Assembly: GCF_013284245.2 (NCBI RefSeq)
Contig: NZ_CP085876.1
Span: 5,358,001-5,422,000, forward strand
Length of the DNA stretch: 64,000 nt
Direction of reading: 5' to 3'
Source: Brevibacillus sp. DP1.3A
GTDB lineage: Bacteria > Bacillota > Bacilli > Brevibacillales > Brevibacillaceae
This document shows, in pieces, positions 35,804-44,178 of this stretch (position 1 is its first letter; each line of letters begins with the position of its first letter). The notes below the pieces were generated by a model. The model made no database searches, was not told the DNA's origin, and saw only the letters and a program-made list of their open reading frames with translations. Both the position numbers and the translations under genes were made by a program.

Positions 35804-36058
35804 TTAATCATTTGGCCATGTCTTACGAAGCTCCTGCTCAAATTGGCGCAGGTGATTAATTCGCTTCTGTGCTGCCTGATACTCCTCCTGCCAGCCCTCT
35901 TTCTCGCGCTCTCTGATCAGCTCCGCCTTTTTCTCCAGCTCCCTTACCTCATTGCGCAATGCGATCACGATGTCCAATAGCTCATCCATATCCATGGACC
36001 GCATGTCTTGAATAAAGATCCATTCAGCTTCAGTTAATCGATACTGTTTATTCGCCAT
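35804..36058 (-). CDS. Small coiled-coil hypothetical protein (84 aa)
   Basis: 84 aa from ATG 36058. Hydrophilic and mostly helical; residues 30-75 have a heptad-like pattern rich in Glu, Lys, Arg and Gln (ALRNEVRELEKKAELIRERE, EEYQAAQKRINHLRQFEQEL). No signal peptide or membrane segment. The upstream ribosome site is weak (AAGGATGATGAAAC). Convergent with dctA and sharing its terminator. No family recognised. Confidence 0.55.
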   Translation of the reverse strand: MANKQYRLTEAEWIFIQDMRSMDMDELLDIVIALRNEVRELEKKAELIREREKEGWQEEYQAAQKRINHLRQFEQELRKTWPND

Positions 36059-36190
36059 GTTTCATCATCCTTAAAATAACCTCTATCGAAGCCCACTCAT
36101 GGTGGAGCGACCGCGTTTTAGAGGAAGGTTAATATTCCTGTTCGTTTATAAGTGTGTCATTTTTTAATAAAAACGTTTCATTTTGAAGAA

Positions 36191-36384
36191 AAATGACGTC
36201 ATTTCGTGTATAATAGTTGATGTAGGTATGAATGTCGACAATAATCCGCACAACAGGGGGGATTATTACTAAAATATCACCGGAATGGATATAATTCCAA
36301 ATAATTATTGACGACTTGTTGCTCACTGAAAAAAAGAGCCGCTATCTATGCCAATACAGTGTTTTGCGCGAAGGAGGATCTTAC
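36191..36384 (+). promoter_or_regulatory. Promoter, operator and structured leader of khtTU
   Basis: A perfect 14-bp palindrome AAATGACGTCATTT (36191-36204) lies 4 bp before a consensus -10 box TATAAT (36209-36214). No -35 hexamer occurs at normal spacing (TTGAAG is 20 bp away). The roughly 170-nt leader contains an 8-bp perfect hairpin AATAATCC/GGATTATT (36240-36267) and a smaller GGAAT/ATTCC one, suggesting post-initiation control. The upstream part, 36059-36190, shows nothing else. Confidence 0.45.
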
Positions 36385-36882
36385 ATGTTCTCTATTAGAG
36401 AATCCGATTTACCAGGAATCGGTAGGAAGTACCAGGTCGAAACCAGAAGTGGCGACAAGCTGGTTATCGTCATTCACGATGACGGCCGCAGGGAAATGTA
36501 TCACTTTGACCGTGATGATATGGACGAAACGATCTCCATGGTTACCCTTGACGATGATGAGGCGAGACAAATTGCTGCCATCGTAGGCGGCTTGACGTAC
36601 AAACCGTCTGCACTGGAAACAGTCGAGGTTGCGTTAGACAAACTCATGATCGAATGGTACAAGATTGAATCGAACGCTCCTGCCATTGGCAAGACTATTG
36701 GGGAACTCAACATTCGTCAAGAAACAGGCGCTACCATCATCGCTGTTATCGAAAAAGACCATAAACAAACGATTAATCCCGGCCCCGAGTATGTCCTTTG
36801 TACAGGATCTACGTTGGTCGTTGCAGGTGAACGGAAGCAGGTGAAGGCTCTCAAGACTAATCTCAGCAACGGAGGTGAGTGA
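36385..36882 (+). CDS. khtT: KhtT, regulatory RCK_C subunit of a K+/H+ antiporter
   Basis: 165 aa from ATG 36385 behind GAAGGAGGATCTTAC; an upstream in-frame start lacks a ribosome site. The N-terminal half ([40 protein letters not shown]) is the KhtT-specific domain. The C-terminal half is an RCK_C/TrkA-C domain ([49 protein letters not shown]). In Bacillus KhtT gates KhtU and binds c-di-AMP; that property is family knowledge, not visible here. Its TGA overlaps the start region of khtU. Confidence 0.9.
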   Translation: MFSIRESDLPGIGRKYQVETRSGDKLVIVIHDDGRREMYHFDRDDMDETISMVTLDDDEARQIAAIVGGLTYKPSALETVEVALDKLMIEWYKIESNAPAIGKTIGELNIRQETGATIIAVIEKDHKQTINPGPEYVLCTGSTLVVAGERKQVKALKTNLSNGGE

Positions 36883-36884
36883 TA

Positions 36885-38117
36885 TTGGAGCACATCGTTT
36901 TTGAAGTCGGTCTCGCCCTCGCACTCATAGCAATTGCGGGGTTCCTCTCTATGAAGTTAAAATTCTCCATTGTACCCTTCTACATTCTTGTCGGGATGAT
37001 CGTGGGTCCACACGCTCCCGACATCGGTTTGTTTGATCTCCGCTTTATTGAAAGCGCCCCGCTCATCGAATTTATGGGCAGACTTGGCGTACTCTTCCTG
37101 TTGTTTTACCTCGGACTGGAATTTTCGGTAGGCCGTTTGATCAAGGCTGGTCGATCCATTGCCGTAGGCGGTACGATCTACATCGTGATTAACTTTACCC
37201 TCGGCCTCGTATTTGGTTGGGCCGCTGGCTTCCCTCTCAAAGAGGTATTGATTATCGCCGGTATTACCACTATTTCCTCCAGCGCCATTGTGGCAAAAGT
37301 ACTGGTGGATCTCAAACGTACAGCAAATCGCGAAACAGAGATGATCTTGGGGATCATCATGTTCGAAGACATATTCTTGGCCGTCTATATTTCGATCGTG
37401 TCCGGCTTGGTGTTAAGCGGTGCAACCTCTCTTGCTGGCGTACTCTCATCCGCATTGATTGCACTCGGCTACATGCTTCTCCTCATTATCGTAGGCCGCA
37501 AGCTCGTACCTTTCCTGAATCGGGCATTGAACATCAAATCAAACGAAGTGTTTATGATTACGGTGTTTGCCGCTCTGTTTCTGATTGCGGGTTTTTCCGA
37601 AACGATCCATGTTGCCGAAGCCATCGGAGCATTGCTCGTAGGTCTCGTCTTGGCAGAAACACAACACATGAAGCGCATCGAGCACCTCATCCTGCCGTTT
37701 CGTGACTTCTTCGGAGCCATGTTCTTCTTCAGCTTCGGCTTGACGATTGATCCGTTGGAGTTGGGTGGAGCCGTATGGTTGTCCATCGCTGCAGTCGCCA
37801 TTACCCTCTTCGGTAACGTCGTGGCCGGACTTTTGGCTGGCCGAAGCGCTGGACTGTCTCCCAAGGCTTCTACCAATATTGGACTGACCATCGTATCTCG
37901 CGGTGAGTTCTCCATTATCATGGCTAATCTCGGAAAAGCGGGCGCACTCATGGAAATTCTGCAACCATTTGCGGCTCTTTACGTTTTGATTCTCGCCATT
38001 TTAGGTCCATTGTTGACCAAGGAATCCAAGCATATTTACAAGTTGCTCAATGCTGTGTTTCGTCTGGATCGAAAGACACCACACAAAGAACCAGAAAACA
38101 AAGCAGACGCTGGATAA
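36885..38117 (+). CDS. khtU: KhtU, CPA2-type K+/H+ antiporter
   Basis: 410 aa from TTG 36885, nine bases after GGAGG; a GTG at 36879 overlaps khtT but sits too close to that ribosome site. About 12 hydrophobic helices of the CPA2 monovalent cation:proton antiporter family, with LLFYLGLEFSVGRLIKAG, GITTISSSAIVAKVLVDL (family S/T-rich discontinuous helix), FFSFGLTIDPLELG and SRGEFSIIMANLGKAGAL. It exports K+ in exchange for H+ under KhtT control, limiting cytoplasmic K+ at high pH or high c-di-AMP. It lacks the cytosolic TrkA-N domain of KefB/C, as KhtU does. Confidence 0.9.
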   Translation: MEHIVFEVGLALALIAIAGFLSMKLKFSIVPFYILVGMIVGPHAPDIGLFDLRFIESAPLIEFMGRLGVLFLLFYLGLEFSVGRLIKAGRSIAVGGTIYIVINFTLGLVFGWAAGFPLKEVLIIAGITTISSSAIVAKVLVDLKRTANRETEMILGIIMFEDIFLAVYISIVSGLVLSGATSLAGVLSSALIALGYMLLLIIVGRKLVPFLNRALNIKSNEVFMITVFAALFLIAGFSETIHVAEAIGALLVGLVLAETQHMKRIEHLILPFRDFFGAMFFFSFGLTIDPLELGGAVWLSIAAVAITLFGNVVAGLLAGRSAGLSPKASTNIGLTIVSRGEFSIIMANLGKAGALMEILQPFAALYVLILAILGPLLTKESKHIYKLLNAVFRLDRKTPHKEPENKADAG

Positions 38118-38134
38118 TAGGAGAGACATCACTA

Positions 38135-38166
38135 CCGACAGCAGATATGCCTGCTGTCGGTTTTTC
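38135..38166. terminator. Rho-independent terminator after khtU
   Basis: CCGACAGCAG and CTGCTGTCGG form a perfect 10-bp stem with loop ATATGC and TTTTT. It touches the end of the convergent thioredoxin-like gene. Confidence 0.85.
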
Positions 38167-38714
38167 TATTTGATCGCAGACAACATGTTCTCCATGATTT
38201 CTTCACTCATCGGGCCGATGTATTTATTCTGGACCACGCCGTTCGAATCAATGATGTAGCTGGTCGGAATCGAAATGGCTTTGTACACATTCGCCACTTC
38301 TTTATCGGGATCGAGCAAGATCGGGAAGGTAATGCCATACAACTTCACAAAATCCGCCACCGCTTCCGGGCTCGTCTCCGTATCGGTCAAATTAACACCG
38401 AGAATAACGACGCCTTTTTCCTTGTTCTCTTCGTAGTAACGCTGCATGTCCGGCATTTCTGCGCGGCAAGGAGGACACCACGTCGCCCACAGATTGAGAA
38501 TGACTTTTTTCCCCCGTAAATCGGACAGCTTGACCGTACCGCCACCTATCTGCTGGAGTTCAAAATCCGGAGCGGTATTCCCTTTTTCAATGCCAATCTG
38601 CCCGTTGCCTGAAGCGATGGGCTCCTGCTTGTTCAAGAATTCCGTATCAAAAATGCCCCATCCCAAAAGCCCCAAGAGTACGACGATCGCCCAAACATTA
38701 TGATGCTTCTTCAT
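38166..38714 (-). CDS. Membrane-anchored thiol-disulfide oxidoreductase (ResA/TlpA-like)
   Basis: 182 aa. One N-terminal membrane helix (7-22) tethers an extracytoplasmic thioredoxin fold: GNTAPDFELQQIGGG, NLWATWCPPCRAEMPDMQ with the redox-active CPPC, GVNLTDTETSPEAVADF and the cis-Pro loop SIPTSYIID. It is the size of ResA and StoA, which reduce apocytochrome c or spore-coat/peptidoglycan-synthesis proteins. It overlaps the upstream membrane-protein gene by 17 bp, so the two probably act together. Confidence 0.85.
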   Translation of the reverse strand: MKKHHNVWAIVVLLGLLGWGIFDTEFLNKQEPIASGNGQIGIEKGNTAPDFELQQIGGGTVKLSDLRGKKVILNLWATWCPPCRAEMPDMQRYYEENKEKGVVILGVNLTDTETSPEAVADFVKLYGITFPILLDPDKEVANVYKAISIPTSYIIDSNGVVQNKYIGPMSEEIMENMLSAIK

Positions 38715-39393
38715 CGGTCGTTCCCCCTATCGGCTTCACTCGTCTGGACAAAAAGAGCAGCAAGAGAGCGAATGCATAGTACATGAGCTGATCGCCGGAA
38801 AGTCCTGCAAACATAGCTTCTCGATTCGGAACAAAAAAGTGCACATAGACTTGGCTAATGGCAAACCACATCACGGGTGCAAGCCAAGCCACTAGATGAA
38901 TGAGTCCTTCCTTTGCCCGATGCAGCCACCAAAGAAAGAAGACACATATGGCGACCTGCTGTACGTGATACCACATGCTGCTCTGTTCTAACACGACCGT
39001 GAGCAGCTGATAAACGCCTATTGCAGCAAGAGATCCTGTCGCCATTCCCAAGACGACGAAATGAACAGGAATCGCTTTTTTGCGTACCGTCTTGGTGAGG
39101 TAGACGACAACTGCCACGACTGCCAGCATGGCTCCGTTTTCTCCTCCAGAAAAATAAAGAATGGATGAGGGATTCTCCACCGCTTTCGAAAAATAAAACA
39201 GGACGTAGCTGAATTTCCAAATGAGAAATGCCAGCACCAGCGCATTGCTCAACAGCTCAATAACGGCTGATTTCATTTCTCTGTTATTTTTAAGCTGAGC
39301 GGAAATGGCCACATAACCGAGCGAAAGCGAAACAATGACCGCCAGCATGCTCATTTTCAACAAAAAAGGGCCCATTTGAAAAGCGTCCGACAT
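38698..39393 (-). CDS. Polytopic membrane protein paired with the thioredoxin-like gene
   Basis: 231 aa from ATG 39393 behind TAAAGGAGGAAACGAAA. Seven hydrophobic segments. The stretch LAFLIWKFSYVLF followed by PSSILYFSGGENGAML recalls, weakly, Lgt-like membrane proteins found next to TlpA-type genes in relatives, but the catalytic signature is not clear. It might supply reductant or a specific substrate to the downstream thioredoxin. Function not assigned. Confidence 0.55.
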   Translation of the reverse strand: MSDAFQMGPFLLKMSMLAVIVSLSLGYVAISAQLKNNREMKSAVIELLSNALVLAFLIWKFSYVLFYFSKAVENPSSILYFSGGENGAMLAVVAVVVYLTKTVRKKAIPVHFVVLGMATGSLAAIGVYQLLTVVLEQSSMWYHVQQVAICVFFLWWLHRAKEGLIHLVAWLAPVMWFAISQVYVHFFVPNREAMFAGLSGDQLMYYAFALLLLFLSRRVKPIGGTTDEEAS

Positions 39394-39483
39394 TTTCGTT
39401 TCCTCCTTTAGGAAAATGTCTTACTCTAGGGAAGACAAGTATCCAAACAACTATCACCATATCAGGAAATGGGGAATAAAGGA

Positions 39484-40263
39484 ATGCTCACGAATATTTT
39501 TACTTTGCAGGAGCGCTATGCCCTTGCTTTTTCTACGCGAACGGAGCATCCACAAGTGCGTGTATATCGCGATGAATCGGTCCCGGACATGTATAGCCAT
39601 AATTATATAGAAATTATGTCAGTTCCCACTCAAGACTGGGTGCAAGCTTACATCGAGCAAGAGCTTCGACATGCCAAAGAGCAACAGCTTGGCCACTTGA
39701 AGCTGGAGCTGCACCCGTCGCTACCTTATTCAGAAGAGGTAGTGTCTTTTGCGACCCAGCTTGGGTTTGAAGTAAATACGATGCTGTACATGCTTGCTCC
39801 GCTGGATGTTGCCGATAAACTAGCGCCGAATCCACACTGCTCCGTTTTACGAGGGGATTCAACTGACGTCATGGAAGCAGGCATACGCTGTCTTACCGCT
39901 AGTGATTCCGTCATGATCAATCCTGATTTTGCTGTACGTAAAGCGAACCGGAAAAGAGAAATTTATGAAAGAGGTGAGATCATTCCGTATGTGTGCTTTG
40001 TCGATCAGGAGCCAGTCGGTGCATGTGAATGGCATCTTTACAAGGAGCTCGTTCGTATGGAGGAATTTTTTATACTGGATGCCTGGCAGCGTAGAGGATT
40101 CGGCACGGAAATCATTCGGGTCATGATGCAGGACGCCAAAAAACTCGGTGCCACCCATATGTACTTGACGACCTATGCAGATGATACTCCACAGGAAATG
40201 TACAGCAAGCTCGGCTTTCAAGAGGTCCAAAGGCATTTGGAAATGATCTGGCTAAAGAGCTAG
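39484..40263 (+). CDS. GNAT-family N-acetyltransferase
   Basis: 259 aa from ATG 39484 (TGGGGAATAAAGGA upstream); an ATG at 39469 lacks a properly spaced ribosome site. Two GNAT-like halves. The C-terminal one carries the acetyl-CoA loop RRGFGTEIIRVMMQDAKKLG and the family end YLTTYADDTPQEMYSKLGF. The N-terminal half (about 1-120) keeps the fold pattern but no clear CoA loop. Acceptor substrate unknown. Single gene, convergent with the cobalamin operon. Confidence 0.8.
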   Translation: MLTNIFTLQERYALAFSTRTEHPQVRVYRDESVPDMYSHNYIEIMSVPTQDWVQAYIEQELRHAKEQQLGHLKLELHPSLPYSEEVVSFATQLGFEVNTMLYMLAPLDVADKLAPNPHCSVLRGDSTDVMEAGIRCLTASDSVMINPDFAVRKANRKREIYERGEIIPYVCFVDQEPVGACEWHLYKELVRMEEFFILDAWQRRGFGTEIIRVMMQDAKKLGATHMYLTTYADDTPQEMYSKLGFQEVQRHLEMIWLKS

Positions 40264-40296
40264 AAAAAAGCTCCCACCAAGTAGCTTAGTGAGAGC
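40264..40296 (-). terminator. Rho-independent terminator of the cobalamin operon
   Basis: Minus strand: GCTCTCACTAAG pairs with CTTGGTGGGAGC (12 bp with G-U pairs) and runs into TTTTTT. It lies 20 bp after the last operon stop codon. Confidence 0.85.
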
Positions 40297-40316
40297 CATC
40301 CTATTTTTGCGTTGAT

Positions 40317-40952
40317 CTACTCTTTTGTGATGTTAAGCAGCGCTTCTGCCTCCCGATCCCTTCGGTCGGTTTCGCCACTTTTGGTCCACTGTAAAAATCG
40401 GTCGTCCAAAAGCTCTGCCAAGATTGCCCGTTTGTCCGCTTCGCTCACCGCCAGCGCGAGTACTTGTCTTCTCATGCTGCCGAGAAAAAGCGTGTAGTCC
40501 TCGTATTCCGGTCCCACCCATTCTTCGAGCTGGCGGCGCATTTTCTTCGCCAGACCCGGGTTGTTCCCACCCGTAGAGATAGCAATCTGCAAGTCTCCAC
40601 GTGCAACGACGGATGGAACGGTAAAAGAACAGAGATCGGGGCGATCAACGATATTGATCCATTGATGCGGACGGCACGCTTCGTATACAGTCAGATTGAC
40701 GGCGGGATCACTCGTCGCCGCGATGATGAGCACTGCCTCCTCTACGTCCTGCGGGATAAAGGGGCGCAGTGCTACCATCAGCTTCTTAGCGTGTGCCCAT
40801 TCAAGGATGATTGCCGTACAGGAGGGACTCACAACGGTGACATCCGCACCAGCAGCAAGCAGACTACCGATTTTCCGCTCGGCTACCTGCCCGCCACCGA
40901 CCACCAAGCAACGCTTGTTTTGTAGATTGACCATCATGGCATAGTGCGTCAC
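40317..40952 (-). CDS. sirC: Precorrin-2 dehydrogenase (SirC/YlnF-type)
   Basis: 211 aa from GTG 40952 behind GGGGAGGGAACGCTG. N-terminal Rossmann fold (NKRCLVVGGGQVAERKIGSLLAAGADVTVVSP), then VLIIAATSDPAVN, INIVDRPDLCSFTVPSVVARG and ISTGGNNPGLAKKMRRQLE, as in the CysG N-terminal module. It oxidises precorrin-2 to sirohydrochlorin with NAD+, making the substrate for CbiX (cobalt) or for siroheme. Last gene of the cobalamin operon, 23 bp after cobA. Confidence 0.9.
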   Translation of the reverse strand: MTHYAMMVNLQNKRCLVVGGGQVAERKIGSLLAAGADVTVVSPSCTAIILEWAHAKKLMVALRPFIPQDVEEAVLIIAATSDPAVNLTVYEACRPHQWINIVDRPDLCSFTVPSVVARGDLQIAISTGGNNPGLAKKMRRQLEEWVGPEYEDYTLFLGSMRRQVLALAVSEADKRAILAELLDDRFLQWTKSGETDRRDREAEALLNITKE

Positions 40953-40975
40953 CAGCGTTCCCTCCCCTCAGCTTC

Positions 40976-41761
40976 CTATTGTTGCACTTGCTCGATTCCA
41001 AGCGTAGCTTCAAACCAGTTGATTTTCTCACGCATCTTAACCACATCACCGACCAGAATGATAGCTGGATTCGTGATGTGACTGTTTTCAGCCAAACGTT
41101 CCTCAATATCAGCCAAAGTACCCGTTACCACCGCTTGCTGTGGGAGTGTTCCCCAAGAGATGACGGCTACTGGCGTATGCGGATCGCGTCCATGCTTGAT
41201 TAATTGGGTGCGGATCAACGGCAGATTGGCTACTCCCATGTAAAAGGCAACGGTGTCGATGCCATTCGCGAGAGCACGCCATTTTTCTACAGCTAACTCC
41301 GGCTTGTCTTCGCGCAAATGTCCCGTCACGACAGCAAATGACGAGCCGTGATCGCGGTGTGTCACCGGAATACCCGCGTACGCCGAGGCTGCAATCCCAG
41401 CTGTTACTCCCGGGACAATTTCGAAGGCAATTCCTCGCTCAGCCAAATGCTGCGCTTCTTCTCCCGCACGGCCAAATACACAGGGATCGCCACCTTTTAG
41501 CCGAACGACGACTTTTCCTTCCAGCGCTTTATCCGCTAACAGCTCGTTAATGGATTCCTGTCTCATCGTGTGATGATCTGGCAGCTTGCCGCAGTAGATG
41601 CGTTCCGCCGTCTGTGGCGCGTACTCCAGCAGAGCTGGATTTGCCAGACGATCATACACAACCACCTCTGCCTTTTGCAGGCATTCCATTCCTTTTACGG
41701 TAATCAGCTTTGGATCGCCAGGGCCGGCTCCTACGAGATAGACTTTACCCGCGCCGCTCAT
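40976..41761 (-). CDS. cobA: Uroporphyrinogen-III C-methyltransferase (SUMT)
   Basis: 261 aa. SAM-dependent tetrapyrrole methylase: VGAGPGDPKLITVKG at the N-terminus, VVYDRLANPALLEYAP, VRLKGGDPCVFGRAGEEAQ, VPGVTAGIAASAYAGIPVTHRDH and TVAFYMGVANL. It adds methyl groups at C2 and C7 of uroporphyrinogen III to give precorrin-2, the branch point to siroheme and cobalamin. Its start overlaps the cobT stop by 4 bp. A single-function enzyme without the CysG fusion; the dehydrogenase is encoded next. Confidence 0.93.
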   Translation of the reverse strand: MSGAGKVYLVGAGPGDPKLITVKGMECLQKAEVVVYDRLANPALLEYAPQTAERIYCGKLPDHHTMRQESINELLADKALEGKVVVRLKGGDPCVFGRAGEEAQHLAERGIAFEIVPGVTAGIAASAYAGIPVTHRDHGSSFAVVTGHLREDKPELAVEKWRALANGIDTVAFYMGVANLPLIRTQLIKHGRDPHTPVAVISWGTLPQQAVVTGTLADIEERLAENSHITNPAIILVGDVVKMREKINWFEATLGIEQVQQ

Positions 41762-42798
41762 CGGTCACTTACTCCTGCTGATGCAAATGTCGCCATCTCA
41801 CGAACCATCCGTGTCGCTGCTTCCACGATTGGAAACGCCAATGTTGCTCCGCTTCCTTCGCCCAGTCGCAATTTCAGGCTGAGCAATGGCTCCTTGCCTA
41901 ATGCTTGCAGGACAAAATCATGCCCCGGCTCCTCAGAACGGTGACCCGCGATCAAGTAATCAGCAACGAGTGGCTCCATTCGAACAGCAAGCAAAGCCGC
42001 TACCGTAGCGATAAAGCCGTCCAGCAGCACAGGGACGCGGCGAGAAGCTGCTCCCATGATCGCCCCTGCCATTGCTCCGATTTCCAGTCCGCCGACTTTT
42101 GCCAAAACGTCCAACGGATTGGTTGCATCCGGGCGATGCAGCGCAAGCACGTCACGAACAACTGCCTTTTTACGCTGCCAGCCTGCGTCATCCAGCCCTG
42201 TTCCTCGTCCGACGATTTGCTCAGGATCAGCTCCAGTTAAGGCTGACAGAATCGCACTACTGGCTGTCGTGTTGCCAATCCCTACTTCACCGACGATCAG
42301 GACTTTTGCACCTTCCCCGATAATCGCTTCTGCCATCTCGAGGCCAACTGCAATGGAGCGCTGCGCTTCGTCTGCGGTCATCGCTGCTTCTTTCAGCATA
42401 TTGCCCGAGCCTGCTCTGATTCGCTTGCTGTAAACGCCCGGAGCTTCGACCTCGACCGCTACACCGACATCTACGATTTTTTGGATGGCTCCGATTTGTC
42501 TGGCGAAGACGTTGACTCCCGCTCCGCCATGAACCATATTCAGCACCATTTGCGCTGTCACTTCCTGCGGATAGGCAGAGACACCTTCCCGTGCCACACC
42601 GTGATCGGCCGCAAAAACAAGCACGCCCGGCGGTGTCACAACAGGCATCGTCTCACCTGTCATCCCTGCCAGCTCAATAGCCAATTGCTCCAAGCGACCA
42701 AGGCTGCCAAGCGGCTTGGTCAACTGATCCACATGCTGTCTCGTTTGCTCACTTGCTTCCTGATTTCGTGGCTCAATCGCCGGATAAATGACTGACAT
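41758..42798 (-). CDS. cobT: Nicotinate-nucleotide:dimethylbenzimidazole phosphoribosyltransferase
   Basis: 346 aa from ATG 42798, the normal family start (YPAIEPRNQEASEQTRQHVDQL); the frame stays open upstream toward the insertion sequence. Signatures: LTKPLGSLGRLEQLAIELAG, VFAADHGVAREGVSAYPQEV, GAGVNVFARQIGA, GEVGIGNTTASSAILSALTG and the catalytic-Glu region EGSGATLAFPIVEAA. It makes alpha-ribazole-5'-phosphate for the lower loop. Unusually for this operon it has a poor ribosome site and lies just 3' of the insertion sequence. Confidence 0.93.
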   Translation of the reverse strand: MSVIYPAIEPRNQEASEQTRQHVDQLTKPLGSLGRLEQLAIELAGMTGETMPVVTPPGVLVFAADHGVAREGVSAYPQEVTAQMVLNMVHGGAGVNVFARQIGAIQKIVDVGVAVEVEAPGVYSKRIRAGSGNMLKEAAMTADEAQRSIAVGLEMAEAIIGEGAKVLIVGEVGIGNTTASSAILSALTGADPEQIVGRGTGLDDAGWQRKKAVVRDVLALHRPDATNPLDVLAKVGGLEIGAMAGAIMGAASRRVPVLLDGFIATVAALLAVRMEPLVADYLIAGHRSEEPGHDFVLQALGKEPLLSLKLRLGEGSGATLAFPIVEAATRMVREMATFASAGVSDR

Positions 42799-42869
42799 TA
42801 TATTTGCACCGTTGCCAAAAGATAATAAAAGTCTATGCATCTTTTGTTTGCTTCCTGCTTCTTCGTGTC

Positions 42870-43010
42870 TGCTTTTGCCGTAGCTACTTACATTTTGTAA
42901 CACTCCACAGGCGTAAATTCGGATACAACGAATCCTACACATTAGCCATAACTTATCAAAGTTAGTTTGCTAATTTCGCTAGATTGATAGAAGCATTGAG
43001 GTCTCTATCT
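42870..43010 (-). ncRNA. Putative TnpB guide RNA (omega RNA) and insertion-sequence right end
   Basis: In this element family the end of tnpB and the following non-coding end produce the guide RNA. Here the minus strand after the tnpB stop reads TAACTTTGATAAGTTATGG, then GGATTCG-TTGTAT-CCGAA (a small hairpin) and CGCCTGTGGAGTGTTACAAA. The exact element end, and so the guide, cannot be fixed from one copy. Confidence 0.4.
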
Positions 43011-44074
43011 AGTTCTAGACCGCAACCACACTTAAATACCCGATCGGATAGTTTCAAGTCCCTCTTGATTTCTCCGCAATCAGAGCAGGTTTTAGATGAT
43101 GGATACCATTGCTCAGCTTCCAGGAAGCCAATACCGTATTTCTCGCACTTGTATTGTAACTGTCTTTTGAACGCATACAACTTCTGTTGTGCGAGAGCTT
43201 TTGATAAATAGTGATTCCTCATCATACCTCTGATATTCAAGTTCTCCATCACTACTTTGCTAGGCTTGGTTTTCACGATAGCATTAGTAGCCTGATGGAT
43301 ATGGTTTGTACGGATATTCGTTAGTCTTCGATAAAGCAAACGAACCGATTTCTCGACTTTCACAATGTTACATGTTTTGACGAAACGGTTTCCCTCCTTG
43401 TTCGATTCATATTGACGAGAAACTCTACGCTGTAACCGACGCAAATGCTTCTCAGCTTTCTTTACTTCTCTCGTTTTATTGATGTTTTTGAATACCATTC
43501 CATTCGAGCAGACAGCAAGTTCTTTGATACCTACGTCAATTCCAAGAGCTTGACCTGTTCGTTCTGGCTTTTTTATCTCATGTTCAAAACCAACAGATAG
43601 ATACCAATATTTCCCGTCAAAGGAGATGCGTGGATTGTTATATTTCACATCCATGGGAACTTGCTCCGATGTAGATACCCACCCGACCTTCTCGATGAGA
43701 ACGAGACCAGACTTTGCTTTTAACTTCACAGGGTCGTTGTAAAACGATGGATTAGAGTGCCTACGTCTCTTGAATCTCGGCTGATCTGCCAGTCCTTTGA
43801 AGAATCTCTTATATGCATCACATGCGTCTTTGACAGCCTGTTTGGTGATATTGTTGGAGACGTCATATAACCAAACATATTCTTCTGACTGTTTGAGTTG
43901 TGTAAGTTCTTTTCTTAAACCTCCGTCTAACAAAAACGCGCCACCGTTATGATAGTTTACTTCTTGTCTTGCTAGTGTCCAGTTGTAAACCCAACGAGCA
44001 GTTCCTGCCGATCTCCAAAGTTGTTGTTCTTGCTCAGGGGTTGGCTTTAGCCTAATTTTCTTCGCCAGTATCAC
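42962..44074 (-). CDS. tnpB: TnpB, RNA-guided nuclease of an IS605/IS607-type element
   Basis: 370 aa, full length, from GTG 44074 behind AAAGGAGCTGGCTGAG. N-terminal helix-turn-helix (KKIRLKPTPEQEQQLWRSAG), then a RuvC-like nuclease with Asp180 (GIDVGIKEL), Glu277 (VVMENLNIRG) and the Asp pair 356/358 (LELDRDLNASIN), plus a zinc ribbon (Cys330, Cys333, Cys349, Cys351). All catalytic residues are present. TnpB proteins cut DNA guided by an RNA from the element end and help the element persist. The start lies within the end of a tnpA remnant. The element interrupts the cobalamin operon in the same orientation as the operon. Confidence 0.9.
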   Translation of the reverse strand: MILAKKIRLKPTPEQEQQLWRSAGTARWVYNWTLARQEVNYHNGGAFLLDGGLRKELTQLKQSEEYVWLYDVSNNITKQAVKDACDAYKRFFKGLADQPRFKRRRHSNPSFYNDPVKLKAKSGLVLIEKVGWVSTSEQVPMDVKYNNPRISFDGKYWYLSVGFEHEIKKPERTGQALGIDVGIKELAVCSNGMVFKNINKTREVKKAEKHLRRLQRRVSRQYESNKEGNRFVKTCNIVKVEKSVRLLYRRLTNIRTNHIHQATNAIVKTKPSKVVMENLNIRGMMRNHYLSKALAQQKLYAFKRQLQYKCEKYGIGFLEAEQWYPSSKTCSDCGEIKRDLKLSDRVFKCGCGLELDRDLNASINLAKLAN

Positions 44075-44160
44075 CCTCAGCCAGCTCCTTTGTCATTTTC
44101 TTAGATTTATTCGCTCTTGATCCTTGGACCATGAACATCAGCCAGCAAGATTGTAAGAAA
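44052..44160 (-). pseudogene. tnpA remnant (IS607-type serine recombinase C-terminus)
   Basis: About 30 codons in one frame, QGSRANKSKKMTKELAEGD then TGEEN, ending at TAG 44052 and overlapping the tnpB start. The basic, helical tail resembles the end of IS607-type TnpA. The catalytic part is gone, so the element is not self-mobile. The insertion junction lies between here and the cbiP stop at 44179. Confidence 0.5.
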
Positions 44161-44178
44161 GGTAGAAACCTGAAGGGT

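Noticed and set aside
36215-36384. c-di-AMP (ydaO-type) riboswitch before khtT
   Set aside because: Considered because KhtT responds to c-di-AMP, but the conserved aptamer blocks of that class are not visible.
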